Assembly (NCBI RefSeq): GCF_013373065.1 | Contig: NZ_JABXIN010000003.1 | Coordinates: forward strand, 124,001-188,000 | Source: Algoriphagus sp. | Lineage (GTDB): Bacteria > Bacteroidota > Bacteroidia > Cytophagales > Cyclobacteriaceae | Reading direction: 5' to 3' | Length of the DNA stretch: 64,000 bases | Shown here: positions 42,401-51,176 of the stretch, piece by piece | How the letters are laid out: each line of letters begins with the position of its first letter | Numbering within the stretch: the stretch's first letter is position 1 | Translations under genes and position numbers: made by a program | The notes under the pieces: model-generated | What the model saw: the letters and a program-made list of their open reading frames with translations, nothing else | Told to the model about the DNA's origin: nothing | The model's database searches: none

Positions 42401-43609
42401 CTAAAAGGACTCGTTTATGTTAAGGTAAAATCCTGAATTTCCTTTTCGCCCAAAAGCATAATCAGCCGCAATTGTCGTTCGGTTGGCTTTATTGATCATG
42501 ACACGTAATCCGAGACCATAACCAGGATTGATCGCTTCCAGGAGTTTCTCTCCATTAAACTTACTTCCAAAAGAGTTGGCGTTAAAAAAGAGCGTTCCTC
42601 CAAAAGTCTCTTTGTTTTGTTGTAGAGGAAAGCGGTATTCGATTTCAGAATAAAGCATTGATTCCCCTCTGAATCTTCCTTGAGCATAGCCTCGACCCGT
42701 TCTTCCAAACATGTCCCAACCTAAAGAGGGGAGGTTCATATAAGGTAAGTTTCCAGAGACCAAAAAATTACCATAAGCCCAGACTCCAACTAAATGTCGT
42801 TTGCGCTGAGAATTAAGATTGAAATAATGTCTATAATCTACCTGAAGGGTAGAAGAAGACTGATCAGACCCTAAAAAAGAAGGATTTACCTTGTAAGATA
42901 CCCAGGCAAAATTCTTTTCATAAGGCGATACTGCAACATCTCGGTTTTCATACACTGCATTTAGGGTTAAGCCTGAGAGCGTGTAAGAATCAGTGTCAAA
43001 TCCATGAGAAAGATTATAGGCGTCATGAGAGAATTGGCCCATAGGTGTTCCTTGCTCCTCAGTAAGGAAATTCTCGATCTTAGAATGAATATCCAAGTGA
43101 TATCCAATGCCTAGGTAAAAATTAGTGTCCGATATGCGTTTTAATACGGCCTCGTAAAACCGAATTAGGGTAAAATCCATTTGCTGCTCACCCCATAGAA
43201 CACCATTATTTGATGGGAAATAAGAATCTAACTGTACCTCATTCGGACTGCTGCTGCCTAATCCATAGGTAGGCTGTGAAGTGAGGAAATAGCGCCAGTC
43301 ACCGATCAAGATGAGACTGTTTTCGCTAAGAAAAATATTGCTTCGTACACTAAAAATCCACTGTTTTTTGGTTGTGTAGAGTAGGTTCCCGACAAGATTT
43401 GAAAGTTTCGTGTTCTCAGGGCTGCCCATATACCAAGTAGCAGATGGAGCTAATCCAAACATCCATCCATTAGCTGGATTGGATGCTACTGCTGGCAAAG
43501 GAACCAGTTTGAAGTTATTGATTTTATTGGGTTGAAATCCCTGAGTGCTTTGGGAATAAGACACATGAAGAAGGCTCCAAAATAGAAGGGTAAGAAAGCT
43601 GGTCTTCAT
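42401..43609 (-). CDS. outer-membrane beta-barrel protein, BamA/Omp85-like
   Basis: Using the ATG at 43609 gives 402 residues with a signal peptide (MKTSFLTLLFWSLLHVSYSQ); an upstream ATG at 43636 adds nine residues. The sequence is a series of amphipathic beta strands ending with aromatic residues (FYLNINESF), and includes FRGESMLYSEIEYRFP, the strand motif of Omp85-type barrels (surface-antigen domain), plus GYGLGLRVMINKANRTTIAADYA. No POTRA domains are present, so it is a stand-alone barrel, a form seen often in Bacteroidota, with unknown cargo. It could form an operon with the secreted helical protein. Confidence 0.82.
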   Translation of the reverse strand: MKTSFLTLLFWSLLHVSYSQSTQGFQPNKINNFKLVPLPAVASNPANGWMFGLAPSATWYMGSPENTKLSNLVGNLLYTTKKQWIFSVRSNIFLSENSLILIGDWRYFLTSQPTYGLGSSSPNEVQLDSYFPSNNGVLWGEQQMDFTLIRFYEAVLKRISDTNFYLGIGYHLDIHSKIENFLTEEQGTPMGQFSHDAYNLSHGFDTDSYTLSGLTLNAVYENRDVAVSPYEKNFAWVSYKVNPSFLGSDQSSSTLQVDYRHYFNLNSQRKRHLVGVWAYGNFLVSGNLPYMNLPSLGWDMFGRTGRGYAQGRFRGESMLYSEIEYRFPLQQNKETFGGTLFFNANSFGSKFNGEKLLEAINPGYGLGLRVMINKANRTTIAADYAFGRKGNSGFYLNINESF

Positions 43610-43763
43610 GCCGTGTAGGGTGTTTTTAGAAATCACTTATTCTTGATATGGTGTCCGCAAATAAGTTAGTAAACAATCCTTGATGTTCAGTTTTAAAGGA
43701 ACAAAATTTTAATGAGTAAGGATAAGTTGAGGAGAAGGCAATTGTTAGGATTTTTTGAATAGT

Positions 43764-43791
43764 AACAAAAAAAGCTCCCGAAGGAGCTTTT
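43764..43791 (-). terminator. intrinsic terminator of the putative small RNA
   Basis: On the minus strand AAAAGCTCC pairs with GGAGCTTTT (43770-43791, UUCG-like CGAA/TTCG tetraloop), followed by TTTTTG. No protein gene on the minus strand ends here. Confidence 0.7.
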
Positions 43792-43875
43792 ACCATGTCT
43801 TCATCAACTAAACTATAAGAAAAGCTTTACTCTCCGTATGAGAAGCAAAACAAACTTTGACTATGGTAACTACAA
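43770..43875 (-). ncRNA. putative structured small RNA (unassigned)
   Basis: A 495-bp stretch (43637-44131) holds no protein gene. Within it, on the minus strand, a closing stem TTACCAT-A-GTC (43859-43869) pairs with GACATGGTAA (43790-43799), enclosing an 80-nt fold with an inner stem near TTCTC/GAGAG, and is followed directly by the tetraloop terminator at 43770-43791. A terminator with no gene in front of it plus a long-range pair argues for a noncoding RNA about 105 nt long. I find no convincing -7 box; the nearest is TAGTATTTG with one extra base. I do not recognise the family. Confidence 0.4.
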
Positions 43876-44131
43876 ATACTAAAAGGATATTGCTTAGGTT
43901 CTGGCTTTAGGACTTTTTATGATTTCAGGGAATTAAACCCGACGAATGGTTAATTTTCAGGATTAATTTTTTGCTTGAAAACGGACGTTTATTTAGTTCT
44001 GTTCAATAATCAGATATCGTCTCTTTTTACGGATATTTTGAGGAATTACATTCTGAAGAGAGCTACTTTGGATAAATTCTGAAACCATTTCTATTTCTTT
44101 TGTATTTTCAGGTTTTTAGCAACAAAACTTC
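43876..44131. other. gene-free stretch upstream of the lipase gene
   Basis: About 255 bases without a supported gene. I see AT-rich sequence and no clear terminator, repeat or consensus promoter. It should contain the promoter of the 44132 gene and, on the other strand, that of the putative small RNA. Confidence 0.5.
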
Positions 44132-44968
44132 ATGAAGCATCTCGAAACTAGTTATCAAGCTCCCGATGGAGTGAAACTTTATCTTCAGGCCTGGATGCCC
44201 GAGAAACTAAAAGCCGCTTTGCTGCTTATTCATGGACTTGGGGAACATAGCGGAAGGTATGGATCATTGGTGAATGGTTTAGTAGAGCTGGGTGTGGCAG
44301 TTTTTACCTTTGATGGAAGAGGTCATGGCAAATCCGATCTGCCGAGTCCTAGTGCATACTTTAACTCATACCAGGATTATCTCGAGGATATTCATGCTTT
44401 ATATGGAAAAGTGAAAGCCTACGTTCCCGGCGTTCCTAGTTTTATTTTTGGGCATAGTATGGGAGGGGGATTGACAGCAGCTTATGCTTTGAAGTTCCAA
44501 CCAGAGGTCAAGGGAATCATTCTCTCAGCTCCTGCAATCAAAGAAGCAGAAGGAACTTCTCCGGTTTTGGTGGCTGTTTCGGGATTTCTAAATAAGATAG
44601 CCCCCAGGTTAAAAGCCTTAGCTTTGGATATTGAAGGGATCTCTCGAATTCCGGAGGAAGTGGAGAAATATAAAAGTGACCCTTTGGTTTATCAGGGAAA
44701 AATTCCGGTTCGAACTGGCTATGAACTCCTTCAGATGATGCGATATGTCCAATCTGAAGCGAATCAATTCGATTTTCCATTTTTTATGGCTCATGGCACC
44801 GCCGACCGACTCACGAATCCAGTGGGTTCCCAACTGCTTTTTGATGCTTCTCCTTCATCGGATAAAATATTTAAATCCTTTGAAGGCGCTTATCACGAAT
44901 TACTCAATGACTCCGATCGCGATGAGGTGCTTCGGCATATTTTGGACTGGGTAAAGGAGCGGATGTAA
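44132..44968 (+). CDS. alpha/beta-hydrolase, monoacylglycerol-lipase-like
   Basis: A 278-residue serine hydrolase of the PldB/monoacylglycerol lipase group ('serine aminopeptidase S33' domain). The oxyanion strand is LLIHGLGEHSGRY, the nucleophile is in FIFGHSMGGGLTAAY, the Asp lies in AHGTADRLTNP and the His in GAYHELLND. No signal peptide, so cytoplasmic. It likely hydrolyses monoacylglycerols or lysophospholipids. It is followed 39 bp later by a small membrane protein gene. The upstream 255 bases carry no other gene. Confidence 0.9.
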   Translation: MKHLETSYQAPDGVKLYLQAWMPEKLKAALLLIHGLGEHSGRYGSLVNGLVELGVAVFTFDGRGHGKSDLPSPSAYFNSYQDYLEDIHALYGKVKAYVPGVPSFIFGHSMGGGLTAAYALKFQPEVKGIILSAPAIKEAEGTSPVLVAVSGFLNKIAPRLKALALDIEGISRIPEEVEKYKSDPLVYQGKIPVRTGYELLQMMRYVQSEANQFDFPFFMAHGTADRLTNPVGSQLLFDASPSSDKIFKSFEGAYHELLNDSDRDEVLRHILDWVKERM

Positions 44969-45007
44969 GAAAAAATCAATTTTGGTATAAAGTTATATCC
45001 GGTAATT

Positions 45008-45238
45008 GTGGACGTTAATCATCTACGAAAAACGCTTGTCAGAGCTTCTGTACTCACGATATTTGCATATATAATTTCGGCTATGCTATACCGGGTTATT
45101 CCAAAATTTGATTTTTCGTTACTTGTAATTGGGGCATTGGTTGGCTTTAATTTGATTTATATGACTATCCAGTTAAGAAAGTCATTAGTCCAATATTTTT
45201 TTCTGATTTGGACAGTTCTTTTAAATGGAAAATTCTGA
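45008..45238 (+). CDS. small two-helix membrane protein of unknown function
   Basis: A 76-residue frame starting at GTG with two hydrophobic segments (about residues 12-30 and 36-53) and basic loops, ending LIWTVLLNGKF. I do not recognise it. It lies 39 bp downstream of the lipase gene on the same strand and could be co-transcribed. The region continues 108 bp without features up to the convergent dinB stop. It may be a true small membrane protein; the GTG start and short length keep confidence low. Confidence 0.45.
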   Translation: MDVNHLRKTLVRASVLTIFAYIISAMLYRVIPKFDFSLLVIGALVGFNLIYMTIQLRKSLVQYFFLIWTVLLNGKF

Positions 45239-45346
45239 GCCAATACATTTTGAATATTCTTATTTTGACGATTTCTGTCTTGAGATACTAGATTCACTTA
45301 TGCCTAGTAAGTTTTCTAACCTATTCTGAGATTACTTTTGATATTC

Positions 45347-46537
45347 TCAAACCTCCATCCCATTAAAAGGATTAAATCGTCTTCTTCCTACACCCATGGC
45401 TACGGCCCGACAGACAGTTTTGTCTCCATACTTGACATTGAGTCGGTCTAGGGCTTGGTAGAGGTTGATCTGCTCTTGGGTATCTTCGAAGAGTTTGATT
45501 TGATAATTGCCATAGACCAGGCTACTGAAGCGTACCCCGATCAGTCGGATGAGGAGACGGCGGCTGTAGAGCTTGCGGAAAAGCTCCTTCACAATCGGCA
45601 GGATGCTATGGTCTGCCGAAGTGTAGGGAATCCGCTGCTGCATGGTATGCGTCTCAAAGTCCGAATAGCGGATCTTCACACTCACACAGGCGGTCAGTTG
45701 TCCCTTCTGACGAAGTTTAGAGGCGAGTTGCTCTGTCATCGCCACCAGGGTCGCTTCCAGTAGTTGAACATCGATGGTATCTTCTTCGAAGGTGTTTTCG
45801 GAGGAAACCGACTTAGCTTCGGAGTAGGGGATAACGGGGTTTCGATCGATGCCATTCGCTTTTTCCCAGATCATCTTGCCATTTTTCCCAAAAGTTGCTT
45901 CCAGAAGTTGGGAAGGCATCTGCTGCAGGGTATGGACCTTTTTGACGCCCATGTTATAGAGCGTTTGGGAGGTTTTTTCGCCGATCATCGGAATTTTACG
46001 CACGGAGAGTGGGGCGAGAAATGGCTTTTCCTGCCCGTTGGGTACCTGCTTTTCATTATTGGGCTTGGCCTCGCCGGTGGCTACTTTGGAGACGGTTTTG
46101 TTCTCCGATAGTCCCATGGAAATATTCAATCCGCTCTCTTTGATGATGCGCTGCCGGAGTTCGTGGGCAAGTTTGAAGCAGCCGAAAAAGCGGTCCATCC
46201 CCGTCAGGTCTATGTAAAACTCATCGATGGAAGATTTTTCGAAAAGCGGGACGGTTTCTTTGATGATTTCGGTAACCTCATGGGATTTTTGGCTATATTT
46301 TTCAAAATCCCCCTTGACGATAACTGCTTCGGGACAGAGCTGTCTTGCCGTCCGCATGGGCATAGCGGAGTGCACGCCAAATTTTCGCGCCTCGTAACTA
46401 CAAGAAGCCACAACGCCCCGGTCACTCGAGCCTCCGATTAGAATAGGCTTGCCATTCAGGCGGCTATCAAAAAGCCGCTCCACCGACACAAAAAACGTAT
46501 CCAAATCCATATGTGCGATACTTCGTTTCCCCTCCAT
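45347..46537 (-). CDS. dinB: DNA polymerase IV
   Basis: A 396-residue Y-family polymerase. Catalytic acidic residues are in HMDLDTFFVSVE and SSIDEFYIDLTG; SCSYEARKFGV marks the fingers, GLSENKTVSKVATG the palm, and a helix-hairpin-helix stretch (KIPMIGEKTSQTLYNMG) plus little-finger domain follow. The protein extends translesion synthesis past damaged bases. No terminal beta-clamp motif is obvious; the C terminus is VGRRRFNPFNGMEV. It is divergent from an XRE-S24 repressor gene with which it shares a 104-bp promoter region, so damage-inducible control is likely. Local GC content in this gene is higher than in its neighbours. Confidence 0.94.
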   Translation of the reverse strand: MEGKRSIAHMDLDTFFVSVERLFDSRLNGKPILIGGSSDRGVVASCSYEARKFGVHSAMPMRTARQLCPEAVIVKGDFEKYSQKSHEVTEIIKETVPLFEKSSIDEFYIDLTGMDRFFGCFKLAHELRQRIIKESGLNISMGLSENKTVSKVATGEAKPNNEKQVPNGQEKPFLAPLSVRKIPMIGEKTSQTLYNMGVKKVHTLQQMPSQLLEATFGKNGKMIWEKANGIDRNPVIPYSEAKSVSSENTFEEDTIDVQLLEATLVAMTEQLASKLRQKGQLTACVSVKIRYSDFETHTMQQRIPYTSADHSILPIVKELFRKLYSRRLLIRLIGVRFSSLVYGNYQIKLFEDTQEQINLYQALDRLNVKYGDKTVCRAVAMGVGRRRFNPFNGMEV

Positions 46538-46560
46538 GGCTTTTTTGTTAATAATATTGT

Positions 46561-46600
46561 CATTATAATGTTTATAATTTAATCAATATTCTTACATTTG
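46561..46600 (+). promoter_or_regulatory. promoter and palindromic operator between dinB and the XRE-S24 gene
   Basis: A perfect -7 box TACATTTG lies at 46593-46600 reading toward the XRE-S24 gene. The perfect palindrome CATTATAATG lies at 46561-46570, over the expected -33 element and also inside the divergent dinB promoter region, a good place for autorepression and joint control. Confidence 0.6.
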
Positions 46601-46641
46601 GGATAGGGAAGTGTCGGAAGTTGTCTTAATTTAATTGAACT

Positions 46642-47340
46642 ATGTACCTCCATTCAAACATTAAATTTCTCCGAAAAAAGAAAGGTTTAACGCAGCTGGA
46701 GTTGGCGGAAAGGTTGTTGATTTCTCGCTCAAAATTGGCGGGATACGAACTGAATATTAATCCACCTCTTGAAACACTTGCTAGAATTTCTGACCAACTC
46801 GGAGTCTCGATCGACATTTTATTGCGGGAAGATTTAAGCTCCTATTCCGAATACAAACTCCGGGAATTACTGGAAACAGATAAATTTCTTCGTGGGCGAA
46901 AACTTCGAATCCTGTCGACAACAGTGGATGCGGATGGTAGAGAGCTGATCGAAGTCGTTTCGCAAAAGGCTAAAGCCAGTTATTTGGCTGGTTTTGCTGA
47001 TCCGGAGTATATCTCAGAATTACCGCGATTTTCCTTGCCTTTTCTACCCATGGACAAAAAGCACCGGGTATTTCAAGTGGATGGGGATTCCATGTTACCA
47101 ATTCCTGATGGAGCTTGGATCGTCTGTGAATATGTAGATGACTGGATGTCTATAAAAAATGGTGATCGCTATGTGATTGTCACAGAGCAGGATGGTGTGA
47201 CCTTTAAAATCGCTTACAATCGTATTCAATCTGATCAAAAACTCCTACTCTGTTCCTCCAATCCGATTTATCCGCCTTTTGATGTAGAGATAGAGCAAGT
47301 TCGGGAGGTGTGGCGATATCGCTTGGTGATGAGTGAGTGA
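46642..47340 (+). CDS. XRE-family repressor with S24 (LexA-like) autocleavage domain
   Basis: A 232-residue protein. Residues 5-62 form a Cro/CI helix-turn-helix (NIKFLRKKKGLTQLELAERL). Residues 110-225 form an S24 peptidase domain with nucleophile Ser150 (VDGDSMLPI), general-base Lys189 (GVTFKIAYNR) and a likely Ala116-Gly117 cleavage bond (YLAGFADPEY). Such proteins bind DNA until RecA filaments or another trigger promote self-cleavage. Divergence from dinB suggests it represses dinB and itself. It is smaller than canonical LexA in its linker and has an XRE rather than winged-helix DNA-binding domain, as is common in Bacteroidota. Confidence 0.92.
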   Translation: MYLHSNIKFLRKKKGLTQLELAERLLISRSKLAGYELNINPPLETLARISDQLGVSIDILLREDLSSYSEYKLRELLETDKFLRGRKLRILSTTVDADGRELIEVVSQKAKASYLAGFADPEYISELPRFSLPFLPMDKKHRVFQVDGDSMLPIPDGAWIVCEYVDDWMSIKNGDRYVIVTEQDGVTFKIAYNRIQSDQKLLLCSSNPIYPPFDVEIEQVREVWRYRLVMSE

Positions 47341-47438
47341 ATTTTTGAAGAGGAATCTATTCATTTCCACCATTGGTTTATGGCTTTTGCTTTGACATGT
47401 ATATCTTAAAGGCACAATAGACCTAAAAACCTGCTTTC

Positions 47439-50096
47439 ATGAATTTTAGTCGTTTTTCAGGATGTTTGGTCCTGCTTGGATTGCTTTGGAACTGCTCCCC
47501 AAAAGATGTGGACCCCTTTGCTACCGTCAAACCCGATGAGACTCGCTTTACCAAAGTGACTTTGGTCGAAAAGCTTAACGAACCTATGGAACTCGAAGTC
47601 TTAGACAATGGGGATGTGCTTTTTATCGAGCGGGCTGGTTTGCTAAAATTATACGAAGCTGCTACAGGGGAGACAACTGTAGTCGGTGAACTGGATGTCT
47701 ATATTGAAGGTGAAGATGGACTTTTGGGGCTTGCCAAGGACCCGAATTTCAATCAAAATCATTGGATTTATCTTTATTATGCTCCCAATAATTATAGCCC
47801 TGATGTTAACCGTCTTTCCCGATTTGATTTTGTCGAAAATCGTCTTGACCTAGGTTCCGAAAAAATAATGCTCGAAATCCCTGTCTTTCGAGGATGCTGT
47901 CACTCGGGAGGTTCTATTGAGTTTGATGCCAATGGACTGCTTTTCTTATCTACCGGTGACGATACCACCCCTTTCGAGTCAGATAATTACAATCCAATCG
48001 ATGAGCGTCAAGACCGTCCTGCCAATGTAGATGCACAAAAAACCTCAGGGAACACCAATGATCTGCGTGGAGCTATCATCCGAATTAAGCCGGAAGCGGA
48101 TGGAACATACAGCATTCCTGAAGGCAATCTTTTCCCTCCCGGTACACCTAATACCCGACCTGAAATCTACGTGATGGGTAATAGGAATCCCTATAGAATT
48201 TCTATCGATCAGCATACCGGGAATCTTTTCTGGGGTGAAGTGGGGCCGGATGCCTCTGTGGATTCGGCACGTAGAGGTCCCAAAGGTCATGATGAAATCA
48301 ATTTAGCGACAAAAGCGGGGTTCTTTGGTTGGCCTTACTTTGTAGGAAATAATAAGCCTTATTGGAAATACGATTTTGAAACTCAGAAAAGTCTTTTTGA
48401 ATTTGACCCCGCAGCTCCTGTCAATACCAGCCCAAACACCACTGGTTTAGAGCAATTGCCTCCTGCCCAGCCGGCATTGATTTGGTATCCCTATGATGAG
48501 TCGGAGGAGTTCCCTATGCTTGGCACAGGTGGTAGAAATGCCATGGCAGGCCCTGTCTATCATCGGGAGGATTATGAAAATTCAGCTGTTCGTTTTCCAG
48601 GCTATTACAATGACAAGCTATTTATTTATGATTGGATGCGAAACTGGATTTTCACTGTTTCTTTGACCGAAAATTTCGAATACGATACCATGGAGCGATT
48701 TATGCCTTCGACTGTATTTGATAAGCCCGTGGATATGCAGTTTGCTAAAGATGGTTCGCTTTATGTGCTGGAATATGGGACCTACTGGCGGGCACAAAAT
48801 GATGATTCGGGCTTGTACCGGATTGAGTTTGCTCCAGGAAATCGCGAGCCTGTAGCCAAAGCCAACGCGAATCAGCGAACTGGAGCAGCCCCTCTTGAGG
48901 TAAATTTCTCTTCAGAAGGATCGATGGATTTTGACCCAGAAGATCAGCTGACATATTCTTGGGATTTTGGGGATGGTAGCTCGAGTAATAATACTCCAAA
49001 CCCTTCCCACACTTTCGAAAAGCCGGGAATTTATCCTGTGACATTGACAGTCACTGATATGGAGGGAGAAAAAGCATCTTCGAAGCTTGAGATTCAGGTA
49101 GGAAATGAACGCCCTCAGGTATTTATCGAATGGGCCGGAAATAGCAGTTTCTATTTTGAAGATCAGCCTGTTCAGTATTCAGTGCAAGTTGTGGATCGAG
49201 AGGATGGAGAAATTGATTCTGAGAGAATTGATTTTTCCATTGACTACATCGCGGGGGGCTTTGATTTAATTCAGGCAGGCCATCAGGAGGAGCAAGTTTC
49301 TGTTGGAGAAAATTTTATCACGCAGGCTGGTTGTAAGGCTTGTCACGCCATTGCCAATGAATCGGTTGGGCCGACCTATCAGGAAGTTTCCGCCAAATAT
49401 AAAGGCCAGTCTGACGCTAAAGACTACCTTATTGGGAAGATCCGAAATGGTGGTGGAGGCGTTTGGGGAGGCGAACGCATCATGCCTGGACATACCCATT
49501 TACCGGAAGAGCAAGTAGGGCAGATGGTTGATTTTATCTTGGCTTTGGAAGATCCGGATTACGGTAAAGTCTCCTGGCCCTTAGAAGGCGAGTTTTCCCC
49601 GGAGCAATCCGATAATCCGGAGGGCTATTATTTGGTTCAGGCAAGCTACACGGATCAAGGTGCTAATGAAATTGCTCCATTACGTGGGAATGCTCAATTG
49701 TTACTCCGCCATCCAGATATGAAAGCAGTTGCTGCAGATCGCTTTGAAAATACAGCTAAAGCCAATGCCAATGGACTGAATTTTGTGAGATTTACGCAGC
49801 GAAATTCCTGGATTGCATTTGACCAAATTGACTTGAGGGGAATAAGGCAAGTGGAGGTTCTTGTAAACCCTGCAGGGATAGAAGGTCGATTAGAAATTCG
49901 CCTTGGTTCTCCGACGGGTCCAAGGATTGGTATTTCAGAAATCCTCCGTCAGGGTGATCAAAAGGGATATTTTTTTGAGGTCATTCCGCTGAATAAAACC
50001 GAAGAAACTGCGGATATTTATTTTGTTCTAAAGACAGATTCCGGGATTTCCATTTGGAATACCTTTAATCTGGATCGAATTCTTTTCAAACGCTAA
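47439..50096 (+). CDS. multidomain lipoprotein: sugar-dehydrogenase propeller, PKD, cytochrome c, C-terminal binding domain
   Basis: An 885-residue protein with lipobox Cys19 (LLGLLWNC). Residues 30-460 are a propeller of the PQQ-dependent aldose sugar dehydrogenase type (ERAGLLKLYE, GEDGLLGLAKDPNF, GGSIEFDANGLLFLSTGD, VMGNRNPYRI). A PKD domain follows at about 475-555 (SSEGSMDFDPEDQLTYSWDF, GDGSS), then a Bacteroidota-type cytochrome c with heme site Cys632-Lys-Ala-Cys635-His636 and axial Met in IMPGH. The C terminus (about 715-885) resembles a CBM6-like module. It probably oxidises a sugar or alcohol at the cell surface and passes electrons to the attached heme. Whether the propeller binds PQQ is not proven; related proteins lack it. 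Confidence 0.85.
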   Translation: MNFSRFSGCLVLLGLLWNCSPKDVDPFATVKPDETRFTKVTLVEKLNEPMELEVLDNGDVLFIERAGLLKLYEAATGETTVVGELDVYIEGEDGLLGLAKDPNFNQNHWIYLYYAPNNYSPDVNRLSRFDFVENRLDLGSEKIMLEIPVFRGCCHSGGSIEFDANGLLFLSTGDDTTPFESDNYNPIDERQDRPANVDAQKTSGNTNDLRGAIIRIKPEADGTYSIPEGNLFPPGTPNTRPEIYVMGNRNPYRISIDQHTGNLFWGEVGPDASVDSARRGPKGHDEINLATKAGFFGWPYFVGNNKPYWKYDFETQKSLFEFDPAAPVNTSPNTTGLEQLPPAQPALIWYPYDESEEFPMLGTGGRNAMAGPVYHREDYENSAVRFPGYYNDKLFIYDWMRNWIFTVSLTENFEYDTMERFMPSTVFDKPVDMQFAKDGSLYVLEYGTYWRAQNDDSGLYRIEFAPGNREPVAKANANQRTGAAPLEVNFSSEGSMDFDPEDQLTYSWDFGDGSSSNNTPNPSHTFEKPGIYPVTLTVTDMEGEKASSKLEIQVGNERPQVFIEWAGNSSFYFEDQPVQYSVQVVDREDGEIDSERIDFSIDYIAGGFDLIQAGHQEEQVSVGENFITQAGCKACHAIANESVGPTYQEVSAKYKGQSDAKDYLIGKIRNGGGGVWGGERIMPGHTHLPEEQVGQMVDFILALEDPDYGKVSWPLEGEFSPEQSDNPEGYYLVQASYTDQGANEIAPLRGNAQLLLRHPDMKAVAADRFENTAKANANGLNFVRFTQRNSWIAFDQIDLRGIRQVEVLVNPAGIEGRLEIRLGSPTGPRIGISEILRQGDQKGYFFEVIPLNKTEETADIYFVLKTDSGISIWNTFNLDRILFKR

Positions 50097-50100
50097 AAGG

Positions 50101-50127
50101 AGGGGAACTTTCTAGTTCCCCTTTTTC
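50101..50127 (+). terminator. intrinsic terminator of the multidomain oxidoreductase gene
   Basis: AGGGGAACT (50101-50109) pairs perfectly with AGTTCCCCT (50114-50122), loop TTCT, followed by TTTTC. Five bases after the stop codon. Confidence 0.88.
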
Positions 50128-50148
50128 TTTTTATCAAAAATCAAGATC

Positions 50149-50757
50149 ATGAAAGAATTTTGGGATACCCGTTATGCAGCTGAAGAATATGTCTATGGTA
50201 AAGAGCCTAATCGGTTTTTTCAATCTGAGCTCCTTGATTTAAAGCCGGGGAAAGCACTTTTTCCTGCAGAAGGAGAGGGTAGAAATGCTGTTTTTGCTGC
50301 TGAAAATGGATGGGAGGTTTGTGCTTTTGATATTAGTGAGTCTGCCAAGAAGAAAGCAGAAAAATTGGCCTTGGAGAGAGGGGTGAAAATCAATTATTCC
50401 GTTGGTACTTTGGATCAGATGAATTTTGAACAGGAGAGTTTTGATCTCTTGGTTTTGATTTTTGCCCACTTTCCGAATGAAATTCGATATGCTTTGCATC
50501 AAGGTTTGCTTGGTTTGCTTAAACCCGGAGGAACCTTGATTTTGGAAGCTTTTTCAAAAGAACATTTGGAATATAATTCCATAAATCCAAAAGCGGGAGG
50601 GCCTAGAGATGCCTCTATGTTATTTTCAAAAGAGGAGTTGGATAGGGATTTTGGAAAGCTGGAATGGTTATATTTTGAGAAGACAGTTACTGAAATGAAA
50701 GAAGGAGAATATCATGTAGGTCTGTCTTCGGTAATTCGCTTAGTTGCTCGCAAGTAG
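50149..50757 (+). CDS. class I SAM-dependent methyltransferase
   Basis: A 202-residue cytoplasmic methyltransferase. Motif I is ALFPAEGEGRNAVFAA, followed by the SAM-binding acidic residue in VCAFDISESAKKKAE, motif IV DLLVLIFAHFP and motif post I LKPGGTLILEAF. This layout matches TehB-like or thiopurine-methyltransferase-like small-molecule methyltransferases; the substrate is unknown. It has its own promoter region after the terminator at 50101 and is followed 56 bp later by a zinc-ribbon protein gene. Confidence 0.88.
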   Translation: MKEFWDTRYAAEEYVYGKEPNRFFQSELLDLKPGKALFPAEGEGRNAVFAAENGWEVCAFDISESAKKKAEKLALERGVKINYSVGTLDQMNFEQESFDLLVLIFAHFPNEIRYALHQGLLGLLKPGGTLILEAFSKEHLEYNSINPKAGGPRDASMLFSKEELDRDFGKLEWLYFEKTVTEMKEGEYHVGLSSVIRLVARK

Positions 50758-50813
50758 GATTGCTGTTTGGATTTTTCAACTAATTTTATAAATTCAAATA
50801 AACTTTTTAAATC

Positions 50814-51176
50814 ATGGAGAAAAAGACTTGTTTTAATTGTGGTGCTCCCTTGCAAGGCCGATCTGATAAGAAGTTTTGTGATGATCAGTGTAGGAATAAT
50901 TACAACTACAAACAGTATGCGGACAATAGCAATTTTATCCGGCGAATCAATCACAAAATCAAGAAGAACCGGAATATTTTAGAATCTTTCATTGCGAGCG
51001 GCGAGGATATGGCAAAAACCACCAAAGAAAGGTTGTTGAGAGAAGGTTTTGATTTTCAGTATTTAACGCATACAATTGAGACTAAAAAGGGTAGCGTTTA
51101 TCATTTTTGCTATGATTACGGCTATTTGCCATTGGATGGGGATTGGTATTTGATTGTTCGGCGAAAGGAAAATTAA
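50814..51176 (+). CDS. zinc-ribbon protein of unknown function
   Basis: A 120-residue protein. The N terminus has a zinc-binding set Cys6, Cys9, Cys22 and Cys26 (TCFNCG...FCDDQC), followed by a basic helical region (RRINHKIKKNR) and a C-terminal beta segment (GYLPLDGDWYLIVRRKEN). Similar small proteins occur in Bacteroidota without a known role, and nucleic-acid binding is possible. It may share a transcript with the methyltransferase gene. Its stop overlaps the convergent hydrolase stop at TTAA (51173-51176). Confidence 0.82.
   Translation: MEKKTCFNCGAPLQGRSDKKFCDDQCRNNYNYKQYADNSNFIRRINHKIKKNRNILESFIASGEDMAKTTKERLLREGFDFQYLTHTIETKKGSVYHFCYDYGYLPLDGDWYLIVRRKEN

Noticed and set aside
45455..46441. 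Several plus-strand frames of 92-115 codons opposite dinB
   Set aside because: They are antisense shadows of a strongly conserved polymerase gene in a more GC-rich stretch, which lengthens chance frames.
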